64,000 nt of DNA. Origin: Ovis canadensis (lineage: Eukaryota; Chordata; Mammalia; Artiodactyla; Bovidae). Both the position numbers and the translations under genes were made by a program. The stretch spans positions 3,928,501 to 3,992,500 of the forward strand of contig NC_091247.1 in the NCBI RefSeq assembly GCF_042477335.2. The letters run 5' to 3'. The notes under the pieces were generated by a model. The model worked only from the letters and a program-made list of their open reading frames with translations, was not told the origin of the DNA and did no database searches. This document shows, piece by piece, positions 47,184 to 57,907 of the stretch (position 1 is its first letter; the number at the start of each line of letters is the position of its first letter).

Positions 47184-47247
47184 TTCCCCTTTACCGCTAA
47201 CAAATCAGCTTGAAAACTGGCTATTTATTAATATTTATTTATCTACC

Positions 47248-47566
47248 TGGACTGCAAGGAGATCCAACCAGTCAGTTCTAAAGGAAATCAGTCCTGACTA
47301 TTCACTGGACGGACTGATGCTGAAGCTGAAACTCCAATACTTTGGCCACCTGATGCGAAGAACTGACTCATTGGAAAGAGTGATGCTGGGAAAGATAGAA
47401 GGCAGGAGGGAAAGGGGACAACGGAGGATGAGATGGCTGGATGGCATCACCGACTCGATGGACATGAGTCTGAGGGAACTCCGAGAGTTGGTGATGACAG
47501 GGAAGCCTGGCGTGCTGCGGTCCATGGGGTCACAAAATGTCGGACACAACTGAGCGACTGAACTGA
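47248..47566 (+). mobile_element. BovB LINE 3' fragment
   Basis: 'ctggactgcaaggagatccaaccagtcagttc...' codes the terminal WTARRSNQSVLKEI and GLMLKLKLQYFGHLMRR blocks and ends 'gagcgactgaactgaactgac'. Confidence 0.92.
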
Positions 47567-47569
47567 ACT

Positions 47570-47785
47570 GACCTGGGCTTGACTGGTGGCTCAGTTGGTT
47601 AAGAATCCGCATGCAATGCAGGAGACACGGGTTCAGTCCCTGGATTGGGAAGACCCCCTGCAGAAGGAAATGGCAACCCACTCCAGTATTCTTGACTGGG
47701 AATTCCCATGGATAGAGGAGCCTGGTGGGCTACAGTCCATGGCGTCGCAAGAGTCAGATACGACTTATCGACTAAACCACCACTA
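47570..47785 (+). repeat. Bov-tA SINE
   Basis: 'gggcttgactggtggctcagttggttaagaatccgcatgcaatgcagg...cagatacgacttatcgac', full length. It is followed by a short (TATC/TATT)n run to about 47825. Confidence 0.9.
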
Positions 47786-47984
47786 TTTATTTATCTATCT
47801 ACCCACTTATCTATCCATCTACCTAATCACAAAACAAAATATGGTCAGAGTAGAAAGAGGAAACTAACACACGCACCTCCACACTAACGTGTGCTCAATC
47901 TCCGCCCTCCCTCCCCACTCTTTCCCTCCTCCCTTCTCTCCCTGCTCCAGTCTCCCTCGCCCCTCATATATTAAACACGGGTGT

Positions 47985-48390
47985 GCATGCGTCCTGAGTT
48001 GCTTCAGTCATGTCCAACTCTTCTCAACCCGAGGGACTGTAGCCAGCCAGGCTCCTCTGCCCATGGGGCCGTGCCCTCCTCCAGGGGATCTTCCCGACCC
48101 AGGGATCAAACCCATGTCTCTTACATCTCCTGCACTGAAATGCACGCAGGTGCTTCCCTGGTGGCTCAGACGGTGAAGAATATGCCTGCAATGCGGGAGA
48201 CCTGGGTTCGCTCCCTGAGTTGAGAAGATCCCCTGGAGAAGGGAACGGCAACTCATTCCAGTATTCTGGCTTGGAGAATTCCATGGACAGAGGAGCCTGG
48301 CAAGCTACACAGTCCACGGGGTTGCAAAGAGTGGGACATGACTGAGTGACTTTCACTTTTTCTTTACCACCAGCGCCACCTGGGAAGCCC
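47985..48390. repeat. Bov-tA (-) split by Bov-tA (+)
   Basis: An antisense copy (47985-48148, resuming at 48362 with 'tctttaccaccagcgccacctgggaagccc') is interrupted by a full sense copy ('gcttccctggtggctcagacggtgaag...ggacatgactgagtgac', about 48152-48355). Confidence 0.85.
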
Positions 48391-48395
48391 ATTAA

Positions 48396-49010
48396 AAACA
48401 TATGTGGATATAATGTTTTTCAAACAAACCTTTATTGGTCCTTTGCTCTTGGGCACTGCACAGGTAGTCTCTCCCTCAGTCCATGAGCTCAACCCTCCCA
48501 TCCTCTCACCTCCACGACTCTCTCGATGGGAATGGGCGACATCCTGGAGGACCACTGGGTGAGCTTCTGGGGTGTCTTCACGTCACAAGATGGCTGGTTT
48601 GCCTAGAGGCCCATGATAGGAAAGAGGGGTGTTGAGACTCGGGTGGGAAGCTGAGACGACAAGGGAAGAGCCTGCAAGGACCAGCGCTCCTGCCTGATGC
48701 CTCCCAGCATTGCCAGCAGGAGCATGAATCTGGGGACCCTGTTTCTAGGTTTAGGAAATAACCGGATGATCAAGCAGCTTCTTGATCCTTCTCGGCTCCT
48801 TCTCCCCCACAGTGACTTCATGGAGCCCTCTGGCAGGAGGCTGGGGAGGGCTGGAGAGGGAGAGAGTGACTGTACATCCCCAATCCAACCACCTGAGGCT
48901 TCAGGAGGGGACACCGAGGCCTGGCAGGGGCAGGACTCCTCTCTTTCCACAGCCCTTCCTAATGGAGACCCTTGTTTATTGCCTCCCACCTAGAAAACTC
49001 ATGTATGTTT
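48396..49010. other. Unique intergenic, no gene seen
   Basis: No exon or clear repeat recognised. Confidence 0.45.
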
Positions 49011-49014
49011 TATT

Positions 49015-49224
49015 TATTATTTTTAATATTTTATTCATTTGGCTGTGCCAGGTCTTAGTGGAGGCATGCAGGATCTTTCTGGTCGTACCTTGTGAAAATC
49101 TTCACTGCTGCGTGCCAACTCTTGGTTGCACCATGTGGGATCTAGTTCCCCTGCCCGGGATTGGGCCTGGGGCCCCCGCAATGGGAGCTCGGACTTGGCC
49201 ACTGGACTGCCAGGGAAGTCCCCC
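49015..49224 (-). repeat. CHR-type SINE
   Basis: 'catttggctgtgccaggtcttagtgg...ctgcccgggattgggcctggggcccccgcaatgg...ctgccagggaagtcccc'. Confidence 0.85.
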
Positions 49225-49670
49225 ATAACTTGTATCGGTTTTTATAAAGCATGAGACCCCAGGGGCAGCTAATAGAGCAGGTAATGTCTGATTCTCCAGC
49301 CAGTTGGGTGCAATGGGGGCACCATTGTGGTCTGAGGACCCGCTGTGGTCTGGGTTGCACTTGGCCTTGACACTCACCAGCTGCAGACCATAGGCAGCCA
49401 CTGGCCTCCCCGAGCCTCAGAACTGCCGTCTCTAAAATGGAGCTAAGATAAAGCTTCCCTCGGAGCTGCAGGTAGCAAACTAAAATGATACACCCAAAAC
49501 GTTTTAGACATGCTACAGCACTTTAAGTGGGGGAGGTGGTACATCTCAGCAGAAACCCTCAACAGCAGGCTCAAGAGCTCTGCCCTCTCCCCCTCTCACA
49601 GGACAGTCTGGAAGCCTGAGCTGCTGGGGGCAAACGAGCGAACAAGGTGTGTCGGCCCGATTCTTAGCAG

Positions 49671-50660
49671 GTGGGCTGTGCTCATTTACACGGTAGGTTG
49701 ATTATTAATGAGACTCATGACATCTGGTTACTGCCCTGTGAACCCTCGGTGACTTCCGCGTTTGTATTCTCTGGACACTCACAGGAGGCTGTGGGCGTGG
49801 AGGAAGGAATCAAAGTCCCGTGGACGTTTACCCAGGCCAGAGAGGCTGCAGGGCCTTCGCAAGCCTTGTGTCCTTCAGTCTCAGGGAGCAGTTGGTCCCT
49901 AGGAATTACTGACCAAATGATGGGAAGAGCAGCCCCAGGGGCAGCTGGCACCAGAGTCAAGTCCACATGTGATAAGTGTGTGTGTGGCACCTGTCAGACC
50001 CCATCAGGGCAAAGACCCCACCTCCTACTCCTCAGTCCAGCTCCACGGCAAGCACATGACAGCATCAGTGAGCCTGCATTATCTGACACAAGTTTGTATT
50101 ATTTCCAACAAGCAGTGTGTATGTATCTGAATATGTGTGTGTGTGAAGTTGTGTGGGGGGTCATTAACCAGCCTAAGGAGCGGGAAAATCACCCCACGGA
50201 TCCTCACCTCCCTGGTCAAGGCCCCACCCCCCACCCCAACCAGGCAGCAGCCCCAGCAGACAATGGCCTTGGAGCCTGGATCAGCAAACAGAGGAGTTTT
50301 CTGTGGCTACTGAGACGGGAGAGACTCTTGTCTTTCCCCACATCCTATGTGGGTCAGGGGTCTCTGGGCCTGGGGCATAGCTTCAGCCTCCAGGCCAAGG
50401 AAACAAAGCATCAGAGGAACCCACAAATAAGTGAGAGCCGAGGAAAAACATTCAGGACGACGAACACATCTCTGCAGAGAACTGGACATGCAAACCCATC
50501 TGGGCAAGAGCGCTCTATCTCAATGCCGAGCGGCACCGGGAGTGTCCTGCAGGGGGCGCTGTTTTCCAGCCGCCAGGATTTGCACTCAAATTGCATCTAT
50601 TTTGCATGTACCTTCAGAGGTTTTCAAATTACTGTTGTATCATTGTCCCCTGAAGAGTGA
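49671..50660 (+). other. Long open reading frame, no recognised product
   Basis: 329 codons from an ATG to the stop at 50660 in mostly repeat-free DNA between GFI1B and TSC1. I see no domain, signal peptide, membrane segment or repeat in the translation; a cysteine patch (CDKCVCGTC) is the only notable feature. No splice or promoter context was recognised. It could be chance, a lncRNA locus, or a lineage-specific gene; I do not assign a function. The frame includes the CTCF-like motif at 50545 and an E-box/GATA patch near 49942-49976. Confidence 0.15.
50545..50563 (+). promoter_or_regulatory. CTCF-like motif
   Basis: TCCTGCAGGGGGCGCTGTT contains the full AGGGGGCGCT core. Confidence 0.4.
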
Positions 50661-50869
50661 GCGTTTTTTCATTCCTGATGCTTCTTGTCATCCCAAGAGC
50701 ATGTAGGGAGGTCTCCTCCTCTGAAGGATGCAAGGACCTAGCGGTCTTTCGACTAGAGTTGGTACATCCTTGGAAGGTGGTCTGTGTACACTTTTCTGCA
50801 AGCTGACTGGTTTGCAGTTTAAAAGGACACGTATGGTAAGCTCATCTGGAAAGTAGGAAAGAATCCTTT

Positions 50870-51645
50870 ATAAGCCACCCCGCCCAGATCCAGCCATTCC
50901 GCTCCCGGATACGTACCTGAAGCATCAAGGCAGGGTCTCAAAGAGACACCTGTAAGCCCATCTTTCCAGCAGTCGTATTCATAACAGCCTAGCAGAGGAG
51001 GCGCCCAGTGTCTATCAACAAATGAATAAGTAAACAAAATACAGTATATCTGCACCATGGAATATTATTTAGCCTTAAAAAGGAAGAGAATTCTGGGGAC
51101 TTCTCTGGTGGTTCAGTGGTAGAGTCCACCTTGCAATGCAGGGGACGCGGGTTTGATCTCTGCTCAGGGAATTAAGATTCCACATACTGCAGAGCAACTC
51201 ATCCCGCAATCCACAGCTACTGAAGCCCATGCACTCTGGAGCCCATGCTTCCCAACTAGAGAATCCATGCACCGCACCGAAAGACCCTGCATGCCACAAC
51301 AAATAAACAAAGGAAGAGAATTCTGACACGTGCTATAACACAACAGGTACGAACCGTGAAGACACCCTGTTACGCTTAATAAACCAATCACAGGACAAAC
51401 ACTTTATTCCACTTACACAAGGTATCTGAAGAAGTCAAAACCACAGCAACAGAAAGCAGAATACTGACTGCTAGGGGCTGGGGCAGGGAGATGAGCTGCT
51501 AAACAGGTGCAGAGTCTCTATTTTACAGCAGAGAGTCCTGAAGACAGATGGTGATGGTTGGTTGCACAACAGTGTGACCGTGCTTAACGCTGCTGAACTA
51601 TATACACTTGAAAATGGTTAAAATGTAAATTTTACGTTATGTGCA
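50870..51645 (+). mobile_element. L1 3' remnant split by a CHR SINE
   Basis: 'cccagatccagccattccgctcccgg...gtatattcataacagcc' style L1 3' sequence, then 'caccatggaatattatttagccttaaaa'; resumes after the SINE at 51326 with 'acacgtgctataac...caatcacaggacaaac'. Confidence 0.82.
51096..51310 (+). repeat. CHR-type SINE with perfect target-site duplication
   Basis: 'gggacttctctggtggttcagtggtagag...ccgaaagaccctgcatgccacaacaaataaac', flanked by the 15 bp direct repeat AGGAAGAGAATTCTG (51081-51095 and 51311-51325). Confidence 0.93.
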
Positions 51646-51647
51646 GG

Positions 51648-52018
51648 TTTTTTTGTTGTTGTTGTTCATCCACTCAGTCGTGTCCAACTCTTTGCGACCC
51701 CATGGATTGCAGCACACCAGGCTTCCCTGTTCTTCACCATCTCCCTGAGTTTGTTCAAACTCATGTCCACTGAGTCAATGATGCCATCCAACCATCTCAT
51801 CCTCTGTCGTCCCCTTCTCCTTCTGCCCTCAGTCCTTCCTAGCGTTAGGGTCTTTTCCAACGAGCTGGCTCTTTGCATTAGATGGTCAAGAGAATTGGAG
51901 CTTCAGCATCAGTTCTTCCAATGAATATTCAGGGTTGATTTCCTTTAGGATTGACTGGTTTGATCTCCTTGCTGTCCAAGGAACTCTCACGAGTTTTCTC
52001 CAGCAACACAGTTCAAAC
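51648..52018 (-). mobile_element. BovB LINE 3' fragment
   Basis: 'tttgttgttgttgttcatccactcagtcgtgtccaactc...ctgttcttcaccatctccctgag...gttgatttcctttaggattgactgg...ctccagcaacacagttc'. Confidence 0.92.
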
Positions 52019-52109
52019 CATCCTGCTCAAACCTTTATTTTTCACAGACACAGAGAGTGAGGGTGAAGCCCAGAGAATCCCACCATCTCGTGATGAGGAT
52101 CTCTGATTT

Positions 52110-53830
52110 CCCTTTGCCACGAAGTCCAATTATTTTTTGATCTTTCAATATTTTTGAAAGATTACTTTATTATGAAACATTTCCAAGGAAAGTGAATGAA
52201 ACATGTCTAATGACACCTATATACCCGCATCTGTTATTCAACAATTATCATTTGCAAACTGTGCTTTATCTTTCTATATGCATTTGTGAGTGTATATAAA
52301 TGTGTTTTCTTTTGATAAAACATTTTTAAGTTATATTGCAGACAACATGACACTTTGCCCATTAATACTTGAACACATATCTCCTAAAAACAGGTATTCT
52401 TACATCACATAACTGTCATGATCACACCTAAGAAAACTGTCAATAATTTCCCAGCATCACTGAATATTCAGTTCATACTCAATTTTACCCCCAATTTCCC
52501 CCAATTTTCTTCCAGAGTTGCTCTTTTAGAACCAGTTTCAAGCATTGTATTTGCCTGCTTCTTTAGCCTCCTTTTCGGAGAAGGCAGTGGCACCCCACTC
52601 CAGTACCCTTGCCTGGAAAATCCCATGGACGGAGGAGCCTGGTAGGCTGCAGTCCATGGGGTCACAAAGAGTCAGACACGACTGAGTGACTTCACTTTCA
52701 CTTTTCACTTTCATGCATTGGAGAAGGAAATGGCAACCCACTCCAGTGTTCTTGCCTGGAGAATCCCAGGGATGGGAGAGCCTGGTGGGCTGCCGTCTAT
52801 GGGGTCGCATAGAGTCGGACACGACTGAAGTGATTTAGCTTAGCTTAGCCTCCTTTTGAGCTTTCCCTGGAGGCTCAGCAGTAGAGAGTCCACCTGCTGA
52901 TGAAGAAGACTCAGGACTGACCCCCTGGGGGAGGAAACGGCACCCCACTCCAGGACTCTTGCCTGAAGAATCCCCACGGACAGAGGAGCCTGGTGGGCTA
53001 CAGTCCATGGGGTCACAGAGAGTCAGACACGACTGAGCACGCATGTACACACACATTAGTCTCCTTTATGATATTACTAGAACAGTGCCCTCATCCCTTT
53101 CTTTTGACATTGATTTTTTTTTTTCCCCTAAAAGAGCTCAGGCCAATTTGGTAGAAGGGCCTGCTTTCTAGATTTGTCTGTTTCCTGGAGGTGCTGTTTA
53201 ACCTGTTCCTCCCTCCCATGTATAGTGGAAGTTAGGGCCAAGATTTGACTTAACTCAGGTGAGATGTTTTAGGCAAGGATACTTCTCAGGTACTGTGGGC
53301 TCCATGGCATTGGAGGTACCTAATGTCTTTCATGATGTTGTTTGGTCCCTGGGTTAAAGAGGTGACAGCCAGCTCTCTCCATCACAAAGATGAGTTGAGA
53401 AAAACCTGTGCACGTGTGCTAAGTCACTTCATTGTGTCCAGCTCTTTTCGACCCTGAGGACTGGAGCCCATCAGGCTCCTTCATCCATGGGATTCTCCAG
53501 GCAAGAATACTAAAGGGGTTGCTGTGCCCTCCTCCAGGGGGTTTCCCGACCCAGGGATCAAAAGAGTAAGACTTTCTCATCACGTAGAAATCCTGCTCCC
53601 ACAGCCTTCCCCTAATGGGTTTGGTCTCCACTGATGGTTCTTGCTTGAATCAACAGTTTCATTGTTGGCTGGAAATAGTGATCCTCTATCATTCCTTTTG
53701 CATTTATTATCTGGCTTCCCCCCCCCCCCCCCCCAGTAAAGAAGAGCTTTCCCTCACTAACTCTGGATGAGCCAGAGTTCTTCCAAACATTAGAGTGTAA
53801 GTGATGCCTTTTCTTTTTAATTGCCGGTTA
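52110..53830 (-). mobile_element. Old L1 remnant split by three SINE insertions
   Basis: Antisense old-L1 text ('gcagacaacatgacactttgccc', 'tgatcacacctaagaaaactgtc', 'tttgacattgatttttttttttcccc', 'tagatttgtctgtttcctggaggtg', 'ggtaagaatcaac'-type ends) persists across inserts at 52577-52815 (Bov-A2, +), 52857-53060 (Bov-tA, +) and about 53405-53565 (Bov-tA, -). A 17 base C-run lies at 53718-53734. Confidence 0.65.
52577..52815 (+). repeat. Bov-A2 (dimeric) SINE
   Basis: Two monomers, 'gagaaggcagtggcaccccactcc...ctgagtgacttcactttcac' and 'gagaaggaaatggcaacccactcc...cggacacgactgaagtg', joined by the 'ttttcactttcatgcattgg' linker. Confidence 0.93.
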
Positions 53831-53964
53831 CTATAATAAGGTGTTGGCATAGCTGGATCCTGTAACTCTTCTCTCCTTTTTTCTCCTTAAATTTGAGTTA
53901 TCACTATGAGCGCGTGGGTTTGTATTTTTTAAACGTTTTACACTACAATCCAGAAACTCCTTCT

Positions 53965-54072
53965 TCTGGTCGGTGTGTTAGTTTCTGAGAGCTGCTTTAG
54001 CAAATGACCACAACCGGGAGGCTTAAACAGCAGAGCTCTTAAACATTCTGTTTCGGAGGCCAGAAACCTGAA
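53965..54072 (-). repeat. MaLR-type LTR fragment
   Basis: Fossil: 'gtgtgttagtttctgagagctgctttagcaaatgaccacaacc...ggaggccagaaacctgaaatc' matches the antisense 3' end of this LTR group. Confidence 0.5.
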
Positions 54073-54074
54073 AT

Positions 54075-55225
54075 CAATTGCATTTCTCCTGGAGTGAGCT
54101 TTCTTTTCATGTCTTTTGCCCTCTTTTTCCATGCAATCAGTGGGCTATGAAAAGATTTTAAAGAGGTCCCCCTGTATCAGGAGGCTTGTTTGTGACATAA
54201 GTTGCAAATACTTCCTCAGCTGTTTTCTGCCTTTGCTTGTTTCCTTTGCTGCTGTACCCAAGGGGTTTGGTTTTGTTTCCGCTTTGTTTTGGAGGCTGGC
54301 TGATTTATCAGCCTCTCTTCTCTTGCTTCTTTCTAGCCACTTCCAGAAACGTTTTGCCCCTCTCCATGACAGGAAACTCACCTGCGTTGTTTCTTTAGCA
54401 CTTTCATGGCTTCTCTTTCGACACTTAAGCACTTTGACCGCTTTGGAGTGTTTTCTGGAGTAGGGTGTGAAGCAGGGATCCAGATTTATCTTTTCCAAGG
54501 AGTCCTGGCATAGTCTTCAGGAGAGGCCCAGCTGAAATAAAACCTCTAGCTGCGGATGCTTCTCCTCTGGGGGACAGGGGAAAGGGAGGGTTTCATGGTG
54601 ACTAAAAGACTCCTCCTGGACATGGAGAACCCCGTGTAACATGGTCCTCCACATCGTACTGCAAGGGGGAGACAGAGACCTGGTCGGGGGTCTGGGTGAG
54701 GAGGTGGCCTGCCCAGGAGAGAGGGAGCCCAGGATTTCAAAACTTCCATCCGCAGGTGTCAAAGCCAAGATGGAGCCTTTTCCAATATTCAGCAGACAAC
54801 TTTCTCCTCTCCTTTCCTCAACTCTCAAACCTTCAGAGGATCCTCTTTGCCCGCACACACAGTTCAGGCTTTTATTTATTTATTTTTTTAAGCTCAGGGC
54901 CCTCCATGTCCTGCCTTTCTCATCTCCCATCCCATGTATATCTTAAATCTGACCACTGATCAGCCAACGAGCCTTAGGTGGTCTTAACTTGCTGCCTTCT
55001 TGAAAACTGGGTTTTCCTCCTGTAAAGCCCACCTGCCTCAACACCATTAGTCAGGTTCCTGATTAAACTGGAAGCAAAGTCCAAGTCCCAACCCCACCCA
55101 CAGGTTGCCCTCATCACTCTGAGGGCACCCGCTCTGCGGGGTGGACCTGACTCTGAGTCACAGCACCATGGGCCCCCTTCCATCTCATCTGCTGGGCTCC
55201 GTGCACCCTAAAAGCAAGCAGGGGA
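54075..55225. other. Intergenic, no gene seen
   Basis: Open frames up to 117 codons on either strand show no family features. Confidence 0.45.
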
Positions 55226-55387
55226 TTGACTAGTGCCCGCCTCCAATTCACGTCCACCCAGAACTCAGCATCTGACCTTATTTGGAAGTAGAGTCTGTAT
55301 AGATGTAATTCAGTTCAGATGAAGTCATACTGAATTACTGTGGGCCCCAAAGCCAATGACTGGTGTTCTGATAAAAAGAGGAAGGGA

Positions 55388-55620
55388 GGGAGTCCCTGGG
55401 GGTCCAGTGGTTAAGAATCTGCCTGCCAGTGCAGGGGCCATGGATTCAATCCCCGGTTAGGGAACTAAGATCCCACATGCCACAGGGCAGCTAAGCCTAC
55501 GTATCACAACTACTGAAGCTTGTACGCTGAGAGCTCGTGCAACAAGAGAAGCCACTGTAATGAGGACCCAGTGCAGCCAAAAATAAAATACATGAATAAA
55601 TAAATCTTAAAAAAAAAAAA
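55388..55620 (+). repeat. CHR-type SINE
   Basis: 'ggagtccctgggggtccagtggttaagaatctgcctgccagtgcagggg...gacccagtgcagccaaaaataaa' with an A-rich end. Confidence 0.9.
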
Positions 55621-55904
55621 CCACAAGAGGAAAGGACACACACAGAGGAGCGCGTCACCTCTTTACCCAGTGACTGAATCTGCATCTGTGAAAACACACA
55701 GGGAGCGAGGACAGGTGAGGATGGAGGTAGAGAGTGAAGGGATATAGCCCCAAGCCAAGGGACATCATCACACATGGCGGGCAGCCCCCGGGAGGCAGGA
55801 GAGAGGTATGGAACACTCCCCATCAGAGCCCTCAGAAGTCAGCCCTGCTGACGCTTGGTTTCAGATTTCTGGCCTCCAGAACAAAGGAAGAATACGCTGT
55901 TGTT

Positions 55905-56018
55905 GTTTGGCCATGCCACACGGCTTGTGGGATCGTAGTTCCCCGACCAGGGATTGAACCCAGGGCCCCAGCAGTGAGAACACCAAGTCCTAAACACTGG
56001 ACCACCAGGGAATTCCTT
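55905..56018 (-). repeat. CHR-type SINE
   Basis: 'gtttggccatgccacacggcttgtgggatcgtagttccccgaccagggattgaaccc...ctggaccaccagggaattcc'. Confidence 0.88.
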
Positions 56019-56399
56019 ATGCTTGTATTATTTAAAGCCAGCCTGTCTGTGGTACTTTGTCCCAGCAGCCGCAGACAGTGGAGCTCGTGCAAGCAGCTCG
56101 TGCAAGTGGAGGGAACGATAACGCCAACATTCACTGGTGCCCACACTTTGGCAAGTGCTCTGATGAGCGTTTACACAAGTCTCTCACTGGACAGTCCTAG
56201 TGACCCACTGAGCTGGGTATTTAAGGCATTGGTGGCGTCCCTATTGTCTAGGTATAGAAAAGGAAGCTTGGGGACTGGCCCAGGCCACACAGCAGGGCTG
56301 CAGAGCCTGGGTCTCTGCTCTGCCCATCCCCCTCTGTCCTCCTAGGTGGCCTGGTGAGTGCACTGCACACTACGGCCCCCATGCCACCTGTCCTTTATG

Positions 56400-57880
56400 A
56401 GTAAGTGTTGGAAAAGGCATCCTTGAACAAAACCTCAAAAACCCAGATCATAAGTCAAAAAAGAAAGAGGACAGTAAGGAGGAGGAGGGGTCGATAACAC
56501 CAAAATTAGCGTCTGTTTTTCAATGAAGTACAATACAGTAATAGTTAATATGACGATAACAGACAGGGGAAGACACTGGAAATATCTGTAGTCAATGAAG
56601 GACACATTTCTGTGTGTTGCAATTCTGCAAATCAATAAGGAAAAGAGAGTAACTCTACTAGAGAAAAAATAGTCAGAAGAATTGGCCATTTGTAGAGGAT
56701 AAAACCTATAAGACTAACAAGAACATAAAGAAATGCTCCATCTCATTAATAGAGAGAGGTAAGCTAAAAAGAGAACATATCACCATGACAGGCCTATTAT
56801 ACTTCGCAGCTGAAGACTGTTGGCAGGAATGTGGGCATTTCTGTAGACTTCCAGTGAGACTGTACACTGGGGAAGCTGTCCTAGAGAACACTCGGGTGGT
56901 GTTACCTTCAGTCTGTAAAATTTCTGGGGGTGATGGATACGGTTAGCACCTTGGCTCTGGTGATGGTGCCACAGGTGTATGCCATGTTCGAAGTCATCAA
57001 GATATAACATTAATCTTCTGCATATCAAATGGCAACTCACTCCAGCACTCTTGCCCAGAAAATCCCACGGACAGAGGAGCCTGGTGCAGGCTACTGTCCG
57101 TGGGGTCACAAAGAGTCGGACACGACTGAGCGACTTCACTTTCTTTCTTTCTAAACCTCTGTAAAGCTGATTTTTTTCTCTAAAAACAACAAAAAAGAGT
57201 AAGTCCATGCATACTCTTTGACCCACCAGTTTTACTCCTAGTTATGTATCCCAAAGAAGTTCTCAGCTGGACCCATAGGGAACAGGTGCGTGCGTGTGTG
57301 CTAAGTCGCTTCAGTTACGTCCAATTCCTGGAGACCCTGTGGACCACAGGCCACCAGGCTCCTCTGTCCGTGGGATTCTCCAGGCAAGAACACTGGAGCG
57401 GGCTGATCCATGCCCTCCCCCAGGGGATCTTCCCAACCCAGGGACTGAACCCACACCTCTTAGGTCTCCAGCACTGGCGGGCAGGTTCTTTACCACTAGC
57501 TCGACCTGAGAAGCCTCAAGGGAACAGGTACACTGAGGTTTATCACAGGTTTTTTTCTGGTGGGCTTTGGGTGTCATTCCATGGGACAATTGAGAGTAGA
57601 CTGGGATAAATCCATATCACTGAATAACTGTCAACAGAAGCTACTGGTTGGATTTATTTAGAGCGACGTACATGGGCTTCAAAACAACACTGAGGGGGGC
57701 AAAAAGTAAGAAGCAGATTGCCATCTATGACATAATCCATTTACATGAGTTAAAAATATATGCATACATTTGTATACATATATGTGTCTATTCTGACAGT
57801 GATAGACAGCAAGGGGACAATGACAAGATCTGGAGAGGCCAGGGCTGTGAGGGGCCCTCAGGGCTACTCTCTGAAACTTG
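56400..57880 (+). mobile_element. Old L1 remnant split by two SINEs
   Basis: 'gctgaagactgttggcaggaatgtgggcatttctg...' and 'atttctgggggtgatggatacgg...' L1-like text, then 'actctttgacccaccagttttactcctag' and 'taactgtcaacagaagctactgg'. Interrupted by Bov-tA tails at 57020-57150 (+) and 57285-57515 (-). 56080-56400 before it holds only a vague MIR/L2-like piece. Confidence 0.55.
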
Positions 57881-57907
57881 GACTCCATCCTCCAGGAGAC
57901 TGGTGAC

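Larger units (their letters stand above)
55228..56075 (+). repeat. MaLR-type solo LTR remnant with two CHR SINEs
   Basis: Fossil. 'cagcatctgaccttatttggaagtagagtctgtatagatgtaattcagttcagatgaagtcatactg...', then a CHR SINE (+, 55388-55620), then 'ggacacacacagagg...cccaagccaaggg...ttctggcctccagaac', a CHR SINE (-, 55905-56018), and the end 'aaagccagcctgtctgtggtactttgtcccagcagcc'. Confidence 0.65.

Noticed and set aside
54145-54498. Overlapping sense and antisense frames of 115-117 codons
   Set aside because: No family features or gene context; mirrored open frames suggest composition, not coding.
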